From assembly GCA_965247635.1 (NCBI GenBank), contig CBDFHJ010000008.1, positions 186,001-250,000 on the forward strand: a stretch of 64,000 nt of DNA, read 5' to 3'. The position numbers and the translations under genes are program-made. Each line of letters starts with the position of its first letter. Position 1 is the stretch's first letter. This document shows positions 32,890-42,500 of the stretch, one piece after another. The notes under the pieces are model-generated. The model searched no databases and was not told where the DNA came from. It saw only the letters and a list, made by a program, of their open reading frames with translations. This stretch comes from CBDFHJ01 sp965247635 (lineage in GTDB: Bacteria > Chloroflexota > Dehalococcoidia > Lucifugimonadales > Australimonadaceae).

Positions 32890-34011
32890 TGTTAGCAACC
32901 AGCAAAAGTGGGACACATTGGGAGCCGAGAGATCAGGGGCTGGATGGAGGTCTGGCGAGCTCCCTGAGGGCCCTGTTGTAGCGTCGTCGCCGTTCGGTGG
33001 TTTGAGCCTTCACCTCCTTCCTGCGTTGTAGGATCTCTTGCCGTCTTCCCTTGAGCACGTCTGATGGTGTCACGTTGCCCAGAGCCTTGTGATAGCGCCG
33101 GTAGTTGTAGTAGCTGACGAAGGCCGCGATAGCAGCCTCAAGGTCGGCGGGCAACTCATAAGGCACCTGGTTGACGTCCCGTTTGATGGTCTGGTGGTAG
33201 CGCTCCAGCTTCCCGTTGGTCTGAGGGTGGAAAGGAGTTGCTAGGATGTGCTTGATGCCAACCATCCCCAGGTAGTCCCTGAATGCTCTTGAGACATAGC
33301 CTGGACCGTTGTCACTCAGCAGCCTGGTGCGGTCTGTGACTGGAACTTGGTCCATGCTGGTCGTGTCCACAGCATCCTGGACCACCTCGATGAAGGAGTC
33401 GGCCGTCATATCTTGCTGAAGCCTGTGAGCCAGGATGAAGCGGGAGTAGTCGTCCATAACGGTGACCAGGTAGTAGTAGCCCCACCCAACCACCCTGAAG
33501 TATGAGGCATCGGTGGCCCACATCTGGTGAGGTCCTGTGGTCTTGCGGTGGCACTCCTTCCCCGCGGCCAACCGCATCTCAGGCCTCTTCACTAGGCCCT
33601 CCCTGCCCAGGATACGGTAGACGCTGGACTCTGAGACTGAGAAGCCCTGGTTGTCGGTGATCCCCGCGGCCAGCTGACGGCAGCTCAGCTCTGGCATCTC
33701 CCTGGCTGATAACAGGACTGAGCGTTCTTCCTGAATAGTAAGACGGTTCCATGGTGGCTGATCGCCTCCTGGTCGGTCCTCAAGTCCTTGTTGGTCTTGG
33801 CGTCTGAGCCACCGGTAGTAGGTGCTCTTAGGGATGCCCAGCTCTCTGAGGACCTTTCGCTTGGGGAGGGGAGACGAGGATACTTTGGTAACTACCTCTG
33901 CCTTCTCCGGGGCGCTCATCCGCTGGTACCGGTGGCGTCCTGGGGCATGGGGATGGCCGTTTTTTTGAGACGGTACGCCTCCAGCGACAGATCGGCCACT
34001 AGCTCCTTGAG
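32890..34011 (-). mobile_element. 1545-bp IS3-like element, copy 1, truncated
   Basis: The orfB-side end TGTTAGCAACCAGCAAAAGT begins at 32890. The other side breaks off at 34011 inside orfA, exactly where the end of copy 2 begins, so 423 bp including most of orfA and one terminal repeat are missing. It is arranged head to tail with copy 2. No target duplication is seen. This looks like an adjacent deletion or a one-ended event. Confidence 0.88.
32933..33919 (-). CDS. IS3-like transposase OrfB (copy 1)
   Basis: This intact 328-residue integrase-core protein has KSTYYRWLRRQDQQGLEDRP, ATDASYFRV, SDNGPGYVSRAF and NGKLERYHQTIKRD supplying the D, D and E. The frame stays open upstream through the remnant of orfA in the -1 phase (QKNGHPHAPGRHRYQR), consistent with frameshift expression in intact copies. 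Here the OrfA start is lost, so expression is doubtful. Confidence 0.85.
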   Translation of the reverse strand: MSAPEKAEVVTKVSSSPLPKRKVLRELGIPKSTYYRWLRRQDQQGLEDRPGGDQPPWNRLTIQEERSVLLSAREMPELSCRQLAAGITDNQGFSVSESSVYRILGREGLVKRPEMRLAAGKECHRKTTGPHQMWATDASYFRVVGWGYYYLVTVMDDYSRFILAHRLQQDMTADSFIEVVQDAVDTTSMDQVPVTDRTRLLSDNGPGYVSRAFRDYLGMVGIKHILATPFHPQTNGKLERYHQTIKRDVNQVPYELPADLEAAIAAFVSYYNYRRYHKALGNVTPSDVLKGRRQEILQRRKEVKAQTTERRRRYNRALRELARPPSSP

Positions 34012-34105
34012 TGTTAGCAACCAGCAAAAGTGGGACACATTGGGAGCCGAGAGATCAGGGGCTGGATGGAGGTCTGGCGAGCTCCCTGAGGGCCCTGTTG
34101 TAGCG

Positions 34106-35041
34106 TCATCGCCGTTCGGTGGTTTGAGCCTTCACCTCCTTCCTGCGTTGTAGGATCTCTTGCCGTCTTCCCTTGAGCACGTCTGATGGTGTCACGTTGC
34201 CCAGAGCCTTGTGATAGCGCCGGTAGTTGTAGTAGCTGACGAAGGCCGCGATAGCAGCCTCAAGGTCGGCGGGCAACTCATAAGGCACCTGGTTGACGTC
34301 CCGTTTGATGGTCTGGTGGTAGCGCTCCAGCTTCCCGTTGGTCTGAGGGTGGGAAGGAGTTGCTAGGATGTGCTTGATGCCAACCATCCCCAGGTAGTCC
34401 CTGAATGCTCTTGAGACATAGCCTGGACCGTTGTCACTCAGCAGCCTGGTGCGGTCTGTGACTGGAACTTGGTCCATGCTGGTCGTGTCCACAGCATCCT
34501 GGACCACCTCGATGAAGGAGTCGGCCGTCATATCTTGCTGAAGCCTGTGAGCCAGGATGAAGCGGGAGTAGTCGTCCATAACGGTGACCAGGTAGTAGTA
34601 GCCCCACCCAACCACCCTGAAGTATGAGGCATCGGTGGCCCACATCTGGTGAGGTCCTGTGGTCTTGAGGTGGTACTCCTTCCCCGCGGCCAACCGCATC
34701 TCAGGCCTCTTCACTAGGCCCTCCCTGCCCAGGATACGGTAGACGCTGGACTCTGAGACTGAGAAGCCCTGGTTGTCGGTGATCCCCGCGGCCAGCTGAC
34801 GGCAGCTCAGCTCTGGCATCTCCCTGGCTGATAACAGGACTGAGCGTTCTTCCTGAATAGTAAGACGGTTCCATGGTGGCTGATCGCCTCCTGGTCGGTC
34901 CTCAAGTCCTTGTTGGTCTTGGCGTCTGAGCCACCGGTAGTAGGTGCTCTTAGGGATGCCCAGCTCTCTGAGGACCTTTCGCTTGGGGAGGGGAGACGAG
35001 GATACTTTGGTAACTACCTCTGCCTTCTCCGGGGCGCTCAT
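34106..35041 (-). CDS. IS3-like transposase OrfB (copy 2), C-terminally truncated
   Basis: This copy is 311 residues because a CGA codon has become TGA, removing the last 17 residues (RRYNRALRELARPPSSP in other copies). It also differs at KEYHLKTTG and ATPSHPQT. The catalytic residues remain. Activity is uncertain. Confidence 0.88.
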   Translation of the reverse strand: MSAPEKAEVVTKVSSSPLPKRKVLRELGIPKSTYYRWLRRQDQQGLEDRPGGDQPPWNRLTIQEERSVLLSAREMPELSCRQLAAGITDNQGFSVSESSVYRILGREGLVKRPEMRLAAGKEYHLKTTGPHQMWATDASYFRVVGWGYYYLVTVMDDYSRFILAHRLQQDMTADSFIEVVQDAVDTTSMDQVPVTDRTRLLSDNGPGYVSRAFRDYLGMVGIKHILATPSHPQTNGKLERYHQTIKRDVNQVPYELPADLEAAIAAFVSYYNYRRYHKALGNVTPSDVLKGRRQEILQRRKEVKAQTTERR

Positions 35042-35445
35042 CCGCTGGTACCGGTGGCGTCCTGGGGCATGGGGATGGCCGTTTTTTTGAGACGGTACGC
35101 CTCCAGCGACAGATCGGCCACTAGCTCCTTGAGTTCCCCGTTCTCTCGCTTGAGTTGCCCTACCTCATGCTGAGTGGCGTCCCGAACCGAGTCACGGGTC
35201 AACCTCTCCTTGCCCGCCTCCATGAACTCTTTGGTCCACGAGTAGTAGGAGTGGGGCTTGATCCCCTCCCGCCGGCACAGGTCGTTGACTGTGACCTCGC
35301 GGCGGAAGCCCTCCAGAACAATTCGGATCTTCTCTTCGGGGGTGTACTTACGTCGGGCAGCCGCCTTCACTGTGCGGACGAAAGACCTGGTCTGCTCGCT
35401 TCGTTCCTCGGCGGCCTCTGCTTTGCTTACTTCTAGTTGGGACAC
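35038..35445 (-). CDS. IS3-like transposase OrfA (copy 2)
   Basis: This 135-residue HTH_Tnp_1 protein contains YTPEEKIRIVLEGFRREVTV and a C-terminal coiled-coil (EVGQLKRENGELKELVADL). It starts at a GTG with AAAGGAG upstream. An A7 run near its 3' end is the likely -1 frameshift site. Confidence 0.92.
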   Translation of the reverse strand: MSQLEVSKAEAAEERSEQTRSFVRTVKAAARRKYTPEEKIRIVLEGFRREVTVNDLCRREGIKPHSYYSWTKEFMEAGKERLTRDSVRDATQHEVGQLKRENGELKELVADLSLEAYRLKKTAIPMPQDATGTSG

Positions 35446-35612
35446 ATCTGCTCCTTTCTGTGGGTAGCTCTACCCTCATTTCAGGAGCTCACACCACCCT
35501 CCGACTCTCGGGTTTTCCTACCCTTATATGTGTCCCATTATCGCTGACGGTCTACACTCTTTCACGTCCCGCGATTGCTCGTGATCAACGAAGGACCGAC
35601 GTCGAAGCGCGT

Positions 35613-37349
35613 TTAGCGAGACCCCGTTGGTCGTAAATTGAGATGCGCCTTCTCTTGAGGCGGCAAGTATGACTTGCCCCGGGCGGCCATGGCCGCGACG
35701 CGGTTACGTAACGTGCCGATCTTCTCAATGGATACCTCGACCACGTCGCCGTCCTGCATGGGACGCCTGGTGCCAGGCAGGCTCGGCGATGCGACGGCGC
35801 CGGTGTAGGTGACGTCGCCAGGCTTCAAGGTGACGAAGTGGCTGATGTAGGCGATGAGCTTCGGTACACTGTTGACCATCGAGCTCGTGCGCCCCTTTGC
35901 AGCGAGTTCGCCGTTCAGGCGGACTTCGATGCCGAGATCGCTGAAATCCAGGCCCCTGACGATGGTGGTGTACAGGCAGGCCCAGCTGTCCATCGACTTC
36001 GCGATGAGTCGGGACGGTTCCTGGACTCCTTTGCGCTCCTGGGACCAGGTGTTTTCGCTCCAGTCGTTGCCAATGGTGACGCCGAAAACGTAGTCGAAGG
36101 CGTCATCGACGGCGATGTGGCGGCCCTCCCGCCCGATGATAATCACCAGCCCGCCCTCGGCGTTTAGGTCCGTGGCGTGCTCCGGCAAGTCGACGACTGC
36201 CTCTTGCTGGTTGATGGCCGTAGGCAGCTTTGCGAACCACCGCGGATGGGAGGCGGTCCTCGGAGCAGCATCTGGGTTGTTATAGGCGTCGTCCACACCG
36301 ACCACCTTCTGCACCTTATCGGAGTCGACAGGAACTTCGAGCCTTACATCTGCCACACGGACCGTCTTGCCCGTCGGCTGGGACTGCGAGAACAGATCGC
36401 CATCTAGCTGGCGGATACTCTCGCCCTCAAGGATGCCGTACGAGGTCCCACTGGCGTCGGTATAGCGTACATAGCAAACTATCGATGACGAAACGACCTG
36501 GCCAACTTTCGGCGCCGGCATCGGAAAGGTGAGCGCCGGCATGGGGGCATCGACGAGGCGGTTTCGCAGCAAGCCGACCCCCTCGAGCTCCACCTCCACG
36601 ACGTCGCCTGCTTTCATCTCTCTGAGGGCGGAGTTCGGCGTAGGTGTACCCATAAAGATAACATCGCCACGCTCAAGGGTGGTGTACTCCGTCAGATAGC
36701 TGATCGTCTCCGCGACGCTGTTGTTCATTTCGCTCGTCCGCGCCTGTATAGCGAGCTGGCCGTTCAGGCGCACCTCAAGGGCTAGGTCGTTGTAATCGAT
36801 GCCGGAGACGATTTCAGAGCCGAGTGATGCCCACGTATCAGGCGCCTTCGAGATCAATCGTGAAGGCGCATCGACCCCATCTTGCTCGCGGTACCACGTC
36901 TGGTCGGCGATATCATTGCCTACAGTCACACCGAAGACGTAGCCCGCTGCTTCGTCCACTGAGAGAAAACGCGGCGTGCGCCGGCCAATGATGACTACTA
37001 GCTCACCTTCATGGTGGATATGGTGGCACTCGGCCGGGATCTCAACGTCTTCACCGTTCGCTAGAAGCGTGGTGGGGAGCATGGCGAAGAGACGCGGATG
37101 CGGCGCATATTTGGGAGGGTTGGACCACTGCCCCGTCAGGCCGATGACTTTTTTCACGCGTGACGGGTCTACGGGTACCTCGAGCTTCACATCCTTGACC
37201 GCGACAGTTCCGCCCGACAGCTGAGGGTCCGAGAAAAGGTCGCCTGCAAGGCGATGGATTACGTCACCATCACGGGTCCCATAGGACGTCTCGCCGCGGT
37301 GCGTGTAGCGGACGTAACGCGTGATCCCTTTGCTTGCCGCCGTCATCAT
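35613..37349 (-). CDS. Tandem-domain fumarylacetoacetate hydrolase family protein
   Basis: This 578-residue protein fuses two FAH-type domains (about 1-275 and 287-560), where family members usually have one. Domain 1 keeps the metal motif ExE (E114 and E116 in HHEGELVVIIG) and D146 in GND. Domain 2 reads EGGLVIIIG, so the second Glu is G400, while D429 remains. GAGGAGG lies 6 nt before the ATG at 37349. FAH enzymes hydrolyse or decarboxylate acylpyruvates in aromatic degradation. Domain 1 is likely catalytic and domain 2 may be structural. A substrate-binding-like pseudogene lies just upstream. Confidence 0.9.
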   Translation of the reverse strand: MMTAASKGITRYVRYTHRGETSYGTRDGDVIHRLAGDLFSDPQLSGGTVAVKDVKLEVPVDPSRVKKVIGLTGQWSNPPKYAPHPRLFAMLPTTLLANGEDVEIPAECHHIHHEGELVVIIGRRTPRFLSVDEAAGYVFGVTVGNDIADQTWYREQDGVDAPSRLISKAPDTWASLGSEIVSGIDYNDLALEVRLNGQLAIQARTSEMNNSVAETISYLTEYTTLERGDVIFMGTPTPNSALREMKAGDVVEVELEGVGLLRNRLVDAPMPALTFPMPAPKVGQVVSSSIVCYVRYTDASGTSYGILEGESIRQLDGDLFSQSQPTGKTVRVADVRLEVPVDSDKVQKVVGVDDAYNNPDAAPRTASHPRWFAKLPTAINQQEAVVDLPEHATDLNAEGGLVIIIGREGRHIAVDDAFDYVFGVTIGNDWSENTWSQERKGVQEPSRLIAKSMDSWACLYTTIVRGLDFSDLGIEVRLNGELAAKGRTSSMVNSVPKLIAYISHFVTLKPGDVTYTGAVASPSLPGTRRPMQDGDVVEVSIEKIGTLRNRVAAMAARGKSYLPPQEKAHLNLRPTGSR

Positions 37350-37375
37350 TTGGCCTCCTCAGCCACCAGGGTGGT

Positions 37376-38275
37376 TCAGTCGAGGCTGCCAGGGAAGAGC
37401 TCGTCCAAATCGAGGGGTCCGTGTAGGACCTCTTGCTCGATGGAAAGACGCATCAGTGTTTCGAGTGCCGGTCGAGCGCTGGTTATGCCGCAAGGCATGG
37501 GGTCCTGATCATCCTCGTGGGCTTCGGGTGCGCCGGATGCCTCGTGCCATTCGGCTTTTGACGCCTTGCAGGCCTCGAATAGTACCCTGCCGAAACCCGG
37601 CATCTCGGCCAGGCCCGAGTCCCGGATGACGATGGTGTGGATGAAAGGACGCACGCCGGTGCGTCTGTAGGACCCAAGCGCGGCGGCTTACGGGTCGGCA
37701 AGCAGTGGTCGGACGTGGGGCGACTCAGTCTGCACCGATAGTCCGCCCGCAAGTTCACCTTCCGCCAGCACCCTGCCGAGATCGGCGCCGATGTTGCGAA
37801 TGACGTTGGCCAGTGTATCGTCGTGACACTGTACGATATGCTCTTCGTCGTTCACAACCCAGGTCACCTTGGCGAGGTCCACGCCATACTCGTGGGCAAG
37901 GATTCCCTTTGCCCAGACGCCGGGCGTCAGGGTATGGGACCGAACTCCCACCTTTTTGCCTTCGAAATCCTTTGGCCTCTGCGCGCCCGAGTTGACGTTG
38001 TAAGAGATGGCCTCGTGGAGGAAACGGACGAGTGGAAAGACCGGTATCGCGGTGACCGGCAAGCCGTACTGTCGTGCCGCGAAGTACGTGACGATGGACA
38101 TCTCGGAGACGCCGAACTCAAGGGTGCGGCACATGCGCCTGAACGCGGCAACGATATTGGGGACAGGCACTTGCACAAGTCGGACGCCGCCGGGCGCCAG
38201 CTTCCCCTCCCGCAAGGACCCGAGGCAAGGATTCGTCCCGATAGCCCATGTAAGCGTCGTACCGGTCGCTGCCAT
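37376..38275 (-). pseudogene. Substrate-binding/4,5-dihydroxyphthalate decarboxylase-like gene with in-frame TAA
   Basis: The reading frame from the ATG at 38275 (AGAAGGAGGG ribosome site) gives a 195-residue N-terminal part with RPKDFEGKKVGVRSHTLTPG, typical of periplasmic-binding-fold proteins of the NMT1/4,5-dihydroxyphthalate decarboxylase group. It ends ADP-TAA (37688-37690). The same frame then continues AAALGSYRRTGVRPFIHTIV to 37376. Family members read through this YYRRTG region, so a single nonsense change has split a roughly 299-residue protein. The 3' part lacks its own start. It precedes the FAH gene by 26 bp. Confidence 0.75.
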
Positions 38276-38784
38276 GACCCTCCTTCTATCCCAGTTCCTG
38301 TGCGAGAACGGTTCTCGTTCCCGCGATGCGCTTTAACCGGAATTACCCATATCACACTGCCTGGACCCAAGCAAGGCACCATCCCCGACGGAAGCCAAGG
38401 TGGTATCACTCACGAATGCCGTCGCCCATTCCATCAAGCTCAAAAAGCTAATGCTATTCTCGATGGAGACTCAGAAGGGATGAACTCCACCTACTTAAAC
38501 TGCTGCAGTGCCTTCTGGCGCGGCATAGTGCATTGGGCGTTGCGGCAGGCCGTTCAAGGTTGCAACCCTCCAGGTCTAAAGACAGCTTGCGGTTGTTGAG
38601 CCGCATGTGCGAGCATGTGCGGTCATGGTAGACATGACTGATTTGTCTCACTCGCCAACCCTGAGATCTATTTTCACCTTGGTCCCTAGTCCTTATTACC
38701 CAGTCGCCTCTGGGCCTTATGGCTGATGCACAAGTGGCTTGATTTACCCAATAATCCGCCTAGCGTAGATGGGAGGACGGATAG
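38276..38784. other. Intergenic region before the ABC exporter genes
   Basis: These 509 bp separate divergent genes. Composition is more AT-rich than the surroundings, and there is a short direct repetition GCGAGCATGTGCGGTCATG around 38608. The open frames have no ribosome site or recognisable product. It probably holds both promoters. Confidence 0.5.
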
Positions 38785-39522
38785 ATGCGAGACATAATCG
38801 TCGAGGCCAGCGGAGCCCACAAGACCTACGACACCGGCACGGTGAAGGTGCGCGCGCTTCGGGGAGTCGACCTGAGCGTTGAGCGGGGCGAGATAGTGGC
38901 GATCATGGGACCCAGCGGCTGCGGGAAGACGACGCTACTCAACTGCTTCTCCGGGCTGGACAGCGTTGACTCGGGCGACATCCTGATCGACGGCGTGGCC
39001 CTGCACGACCTGTCCGACGACGTACGGAGCGACTACCGGGCCCGCCATATGGGCTTCGTCTTTCAGCTATACAATCTCCTACCCGTTCTCAGCTCGGTAG
39101 AGAACGTGGAAATGCCCCTTCTGGTGTCCGGCACAGGGGCCGCGGAGGCCCGCAGGAGAGCCATGGAGATGCTTGACATCGTCGGCCTAGGCGACAGGGC
39201 GCACCACGTCCCCGGCCAGCTCTCGGGAGGTCAGCGGCAGCGCGTGACCATCGCCCGGGCGCTGGTGAACCAACCCGCCATCGTATGGGCTGATGAGCCT
39301 ACGGGCGACCTCGACAGCGAGACCGCCGGTGAGATCGTTGACCTCATGGTGGAGCTCAATCGTACCAACGGTCAGACCTTTGTCATGGTCACCCACGCGC
39401 ACGATGTTGGAGCGCGGGCACACCGGATCGTAAACATGCGTGACGGACAGATCGCTGACGACGGGACCGGCCGGGAGACCGCGGCGGATGCCGAGTCACA
39501 CTCTGAAGACCCTGCAAAGTAG
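38785..39522 (+). CDS. ABC transporter ATP-binding protein (MacB/LolD type)
   Basis: This 245-residue ATPase has Walker A GPSGCGKTT near 45, Q-loop FVFQLYNLLP, signature LSGGQRQR near 148, Walker B IVWADEPTGDLD and H-loop MVTHAHD. The NLLPVLS-type region is characteristic of the MacB/LolD/FtsE branch, which works with FtsX-type permeases. GGGAGGA is 9 nt before the ATG. The stop codon abuts the permease start with no gap, so the pair forms one exporter or lipoprotein-release system. Confidence 0.95.
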   Translation: MRDIIVEASGAHKTYDTGTVKVRALRGVDLSVERGEIVAIMGPSGCGKTTLLNCFSGLDSVDSGDILIDGVALHDLSDDVRSDYRARHMGFVFQLYNLLPVLSSVENVEMPLLVSGTGAAEARRRAMEMLDIVGLGDRAHHVPGQLSGGQRQRVTIARALVNQPAIVWADEPTGDLDSETAGEIVDLMVELNRTNGQTFVMVTHAHDVGARAHRIVNMRDGQIADDGTGRETAADAESHSEDPAK

Positions 39523-42500
39523 ATGAAAGAACTCTTCGGCCTCTCCATGAACGTAGTGATGGTCTTCCTGCTGGCCGTCTTCCTGGCGGGCATGGCGGTG
39601 GTCCTGGTGATGGCGCTCCGGAATCGCATCATGCTAAAGCTGGGGTTGCGGCCAATCCGCCGCCGGCTCGGCCAGACAGTGCTCATCATAATCGGCGTGA
39701 TGCTCAGCACCTTAATCGTCTCCGCGGCATTTGGTACCGGAGATACGCTCAGCGTCTCTATCCGAGACGACACGTTACGGTCGCTGAAGACCATAGACGA
39801 GATCATATTCCCCGCTCGTGCCGACGCGGACGACAGCTTCGCCAACCGCTCCTTCCCCTATGAACGCTTCCGACAACTCCAGCAAGAGCTGGCTGACCTG
39901 GACACCATCGACGGCCTGGCCCCCCAGCTTGCGCAGGCGGTCCCATCCGTGAACCAGCGGAGCAAACGGAACGAGGGGTTCCTACGCGTGGTCGGGCTCC
40001 AGCCGGACCTTATGCAGGGGTTTGGCCAATTCGAGCTGACCTCGGGGCAGGAGATCACGCTAGGTGTCCTGGGGTCAGGCGAGGTTCTCATCAACGACAA
40101 AGCCGCCGACGAGTTGGAGGCCGTGGTCGGTGACGAGATTGAGTTGTTCGTCGGTGGCGAACGTCTGTCGGTAACGGTGAAGGGCATCGTCGAGCGCGGT
40201 GGGCTTGCCGGCAGGGACCCGACGCTGCTGATGACGCTGGAGCGCATGCAAGAGATCTTCGATAGACGTGGAGAGATCAACAGCATAGTCGTATCCAACC
40301 GCGGGGACGCAGTAGAGGGCGCCCGGGTGAGCAAGGAAGTGACAAAAGAGCTAAGGGTGCTCTTCAGCGACAGGGAGGTCGCGTTAAGGCTCAAGTCGCT
40401 GCTGGACCAGGAGGTGGTGCTCGCGGCCCTGGAGGTGGAGGAAGAGAACCTTGGTGAGCAGCTACGCGAAGACGTGCGGGAGCTGCGGCGTGAGCTTGTG
40501 CGTGAGGAGCTGAGCAACGAGCTTGTGAGCCTCCTGGCCGACGAGGACATCAGCGATGTGGTCCTCAACGTGCTCGAAGACGATGATGAGCTGCAGGAGG
40601 TCGAGCGCGAGACCCTAACGCTGTTTGAAGAGCTAGCGGAGTTCAGGGTATTCGAGGTCAAGCGGCGTTTCCTAGGCTTCGCCGATGACGCCGGGAGTTT
40701 CGTTACGACGTTCTTCCTGGTCTTCTCCCTCTTCTCAATTACCGTGGGTATCCTCCTGATATTCCTCATCTTTATCTTGCTGGCGGCGGCGCGCAGGTCC
40801 GAAATGGGCATGGCGAGGGCCGTGGGCGCCAAGCGAAGCCATTTGGTCCAGATGTTCACCTTCGAGGGGACCGCCTATGCGCTGGCGTCCGCCGCGGTAG
40901 GGGTAGTCCTAGGGTTGGCGGTGAGTGCCACGATAGTCGTGGTAATAAACCGGGTTTTCGCGAGCTTCGATGCGGACTTTTCGTTGTCAGTCCACTTCGA
41001 GTTGCGCACGATCATCGTCTCCTACTGCCTTGGCATGGTCATCACATTCGCCACGGTCGCGAGCTCCGCCTACAGGGTCAGCCGCCTGAACATCGTCTCG
41101 GCGATCCGGAACCTTCCCGAGGCCATCGTGATCAGGGGCGAAGCGACGCTCCGGCAGCGGCTCTTGCTTGTGCTGAGGGCCCTTGTGCACCCGGCCATCC
41201 TCCTTCTCCGCAGCGTCGGGTCGCTGGTGCGAAGAAGGTGGGGGCGCTTCGCCGGCTACCTGCTTGCCTTTATCTGGGTGGTCGCCATCGTCTGGATCAT
41301 TGAAATCGGCGCGGCGCTGTTTCGCTTCGCATGGCCCTATCTCCTGAGGGGCTGGCTTACGGTCATCGTTGGGCTGCTGGTGATCTGGTGGGGAGTGGCA
41401 GGCCCTGAGCGGCTATCGATATTCACCGGCGGAGTCTCGTTGACGATCCTAGGCCTTGGCCTCACGCTCAGGACGCTGGCTGGCAGATTTCGCGTGCGGC
41501 TGGAGCTGTTCGGCATCCTGATACTGTTGAGCGGCGTGGCGCTTCTGCCGTACGCGGTCGTGACGGTAGACGTACTCTCCATGATCATCTCGATAGCGCT
41601 GCTGATCATCGGTGCGGCCATGGCGTTGCCTTTCCTGACCGGCAAAGTTGAGCGGCGGCCAGATCTGGTCGACCGGATGGCGTTTACCTTCGTTGGCGTC
41701 GTGATGTTGGCCTTCTGGACGTTGCCCTCCGGCCCCTTTCCCGATTTCATTGATGGCCTCCAAGGCGACTTCGACATGATGTTCGTTTCCGGCATTTTCA
41801 TGGTGACCGCCGCTGTCTGGTCGATCATGTACAACGCCGATCTGCTCGTGAGAGGCCTGAGCTTCGCTACCGGCCGTGTCGGCAAGCTCCGCCCGGTCCT
41901 GGTGACGGCGGTTGCCTACCCCATGAGCAACAAGGTCCGCACCGGCCTGACCCTGGCCATGTTCGCGCTGGTCATCTTCACGCTGATGGTCATGTCGATC
42001 TTGACCGAGGTCTTCAGCACCCAGTTCTCCGACGGTGATACCGCGTTAGGAGGATGGGATGTCAATGGCCGGGTGAACGCCAACACCCCGATTGAGGACA
42101 TACGACAGAAGATCGTTGAGGACCCGGAGCTTCGCATTGAAGAGTTCGAAGCTATCGGAGGGTTTACGGGCGTGGGCGTTCAGGTCCGGCAGGAGGACGG
42201 CAAGAGCCAACGATGGGATGGCGTGGGCTTGCTAGCCGCCAACGACGACTACCTGAGGGCCACGGAGTACCAGTTCAAGCTGATCGCCGAAGGCTATGGG
42301 ACCACCGCCGAAGAGGTGTGGCAGGCCCTGATCGACAGTCCCGGTCTGGCCGTGGTCGGCGGCAATCTAGTCGCCACCAGCAAGGGCGTCACGTCAAGTG
42401 ACGATGAAATCGAGCCGATATTGGAGGGCGTCTTCTACAAGGACGAGACGATGTCACCCGTCGAAATCGAGGCCCGAGAACCCCTGACCGGAGAGATAGT

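Larger units (their letters stand above)
34012..35556 (-). mobile_element. 1545-bp IS3-like element, copy 2
   Basis: It is full length between TGTTAGCAACCAGCAAAAGT (34012) and the complement of TGTAGACCGTCAGCGATAAT (35556). These form imperfect inverted repeats that share the inner TGGGACACAT. Flanks do not match (CTCCTTGAG and CTCTTTCAC), so no clear target duplication exists. Its orfB has a premature stop. Confidence 0.92.

Noticed and set aside
37688..37690. Selenocysteine-like recoding of the interrupted substrate-binding gene
   Set aside because: The stop is TAA, not TGA, and the position is not a redox residue.
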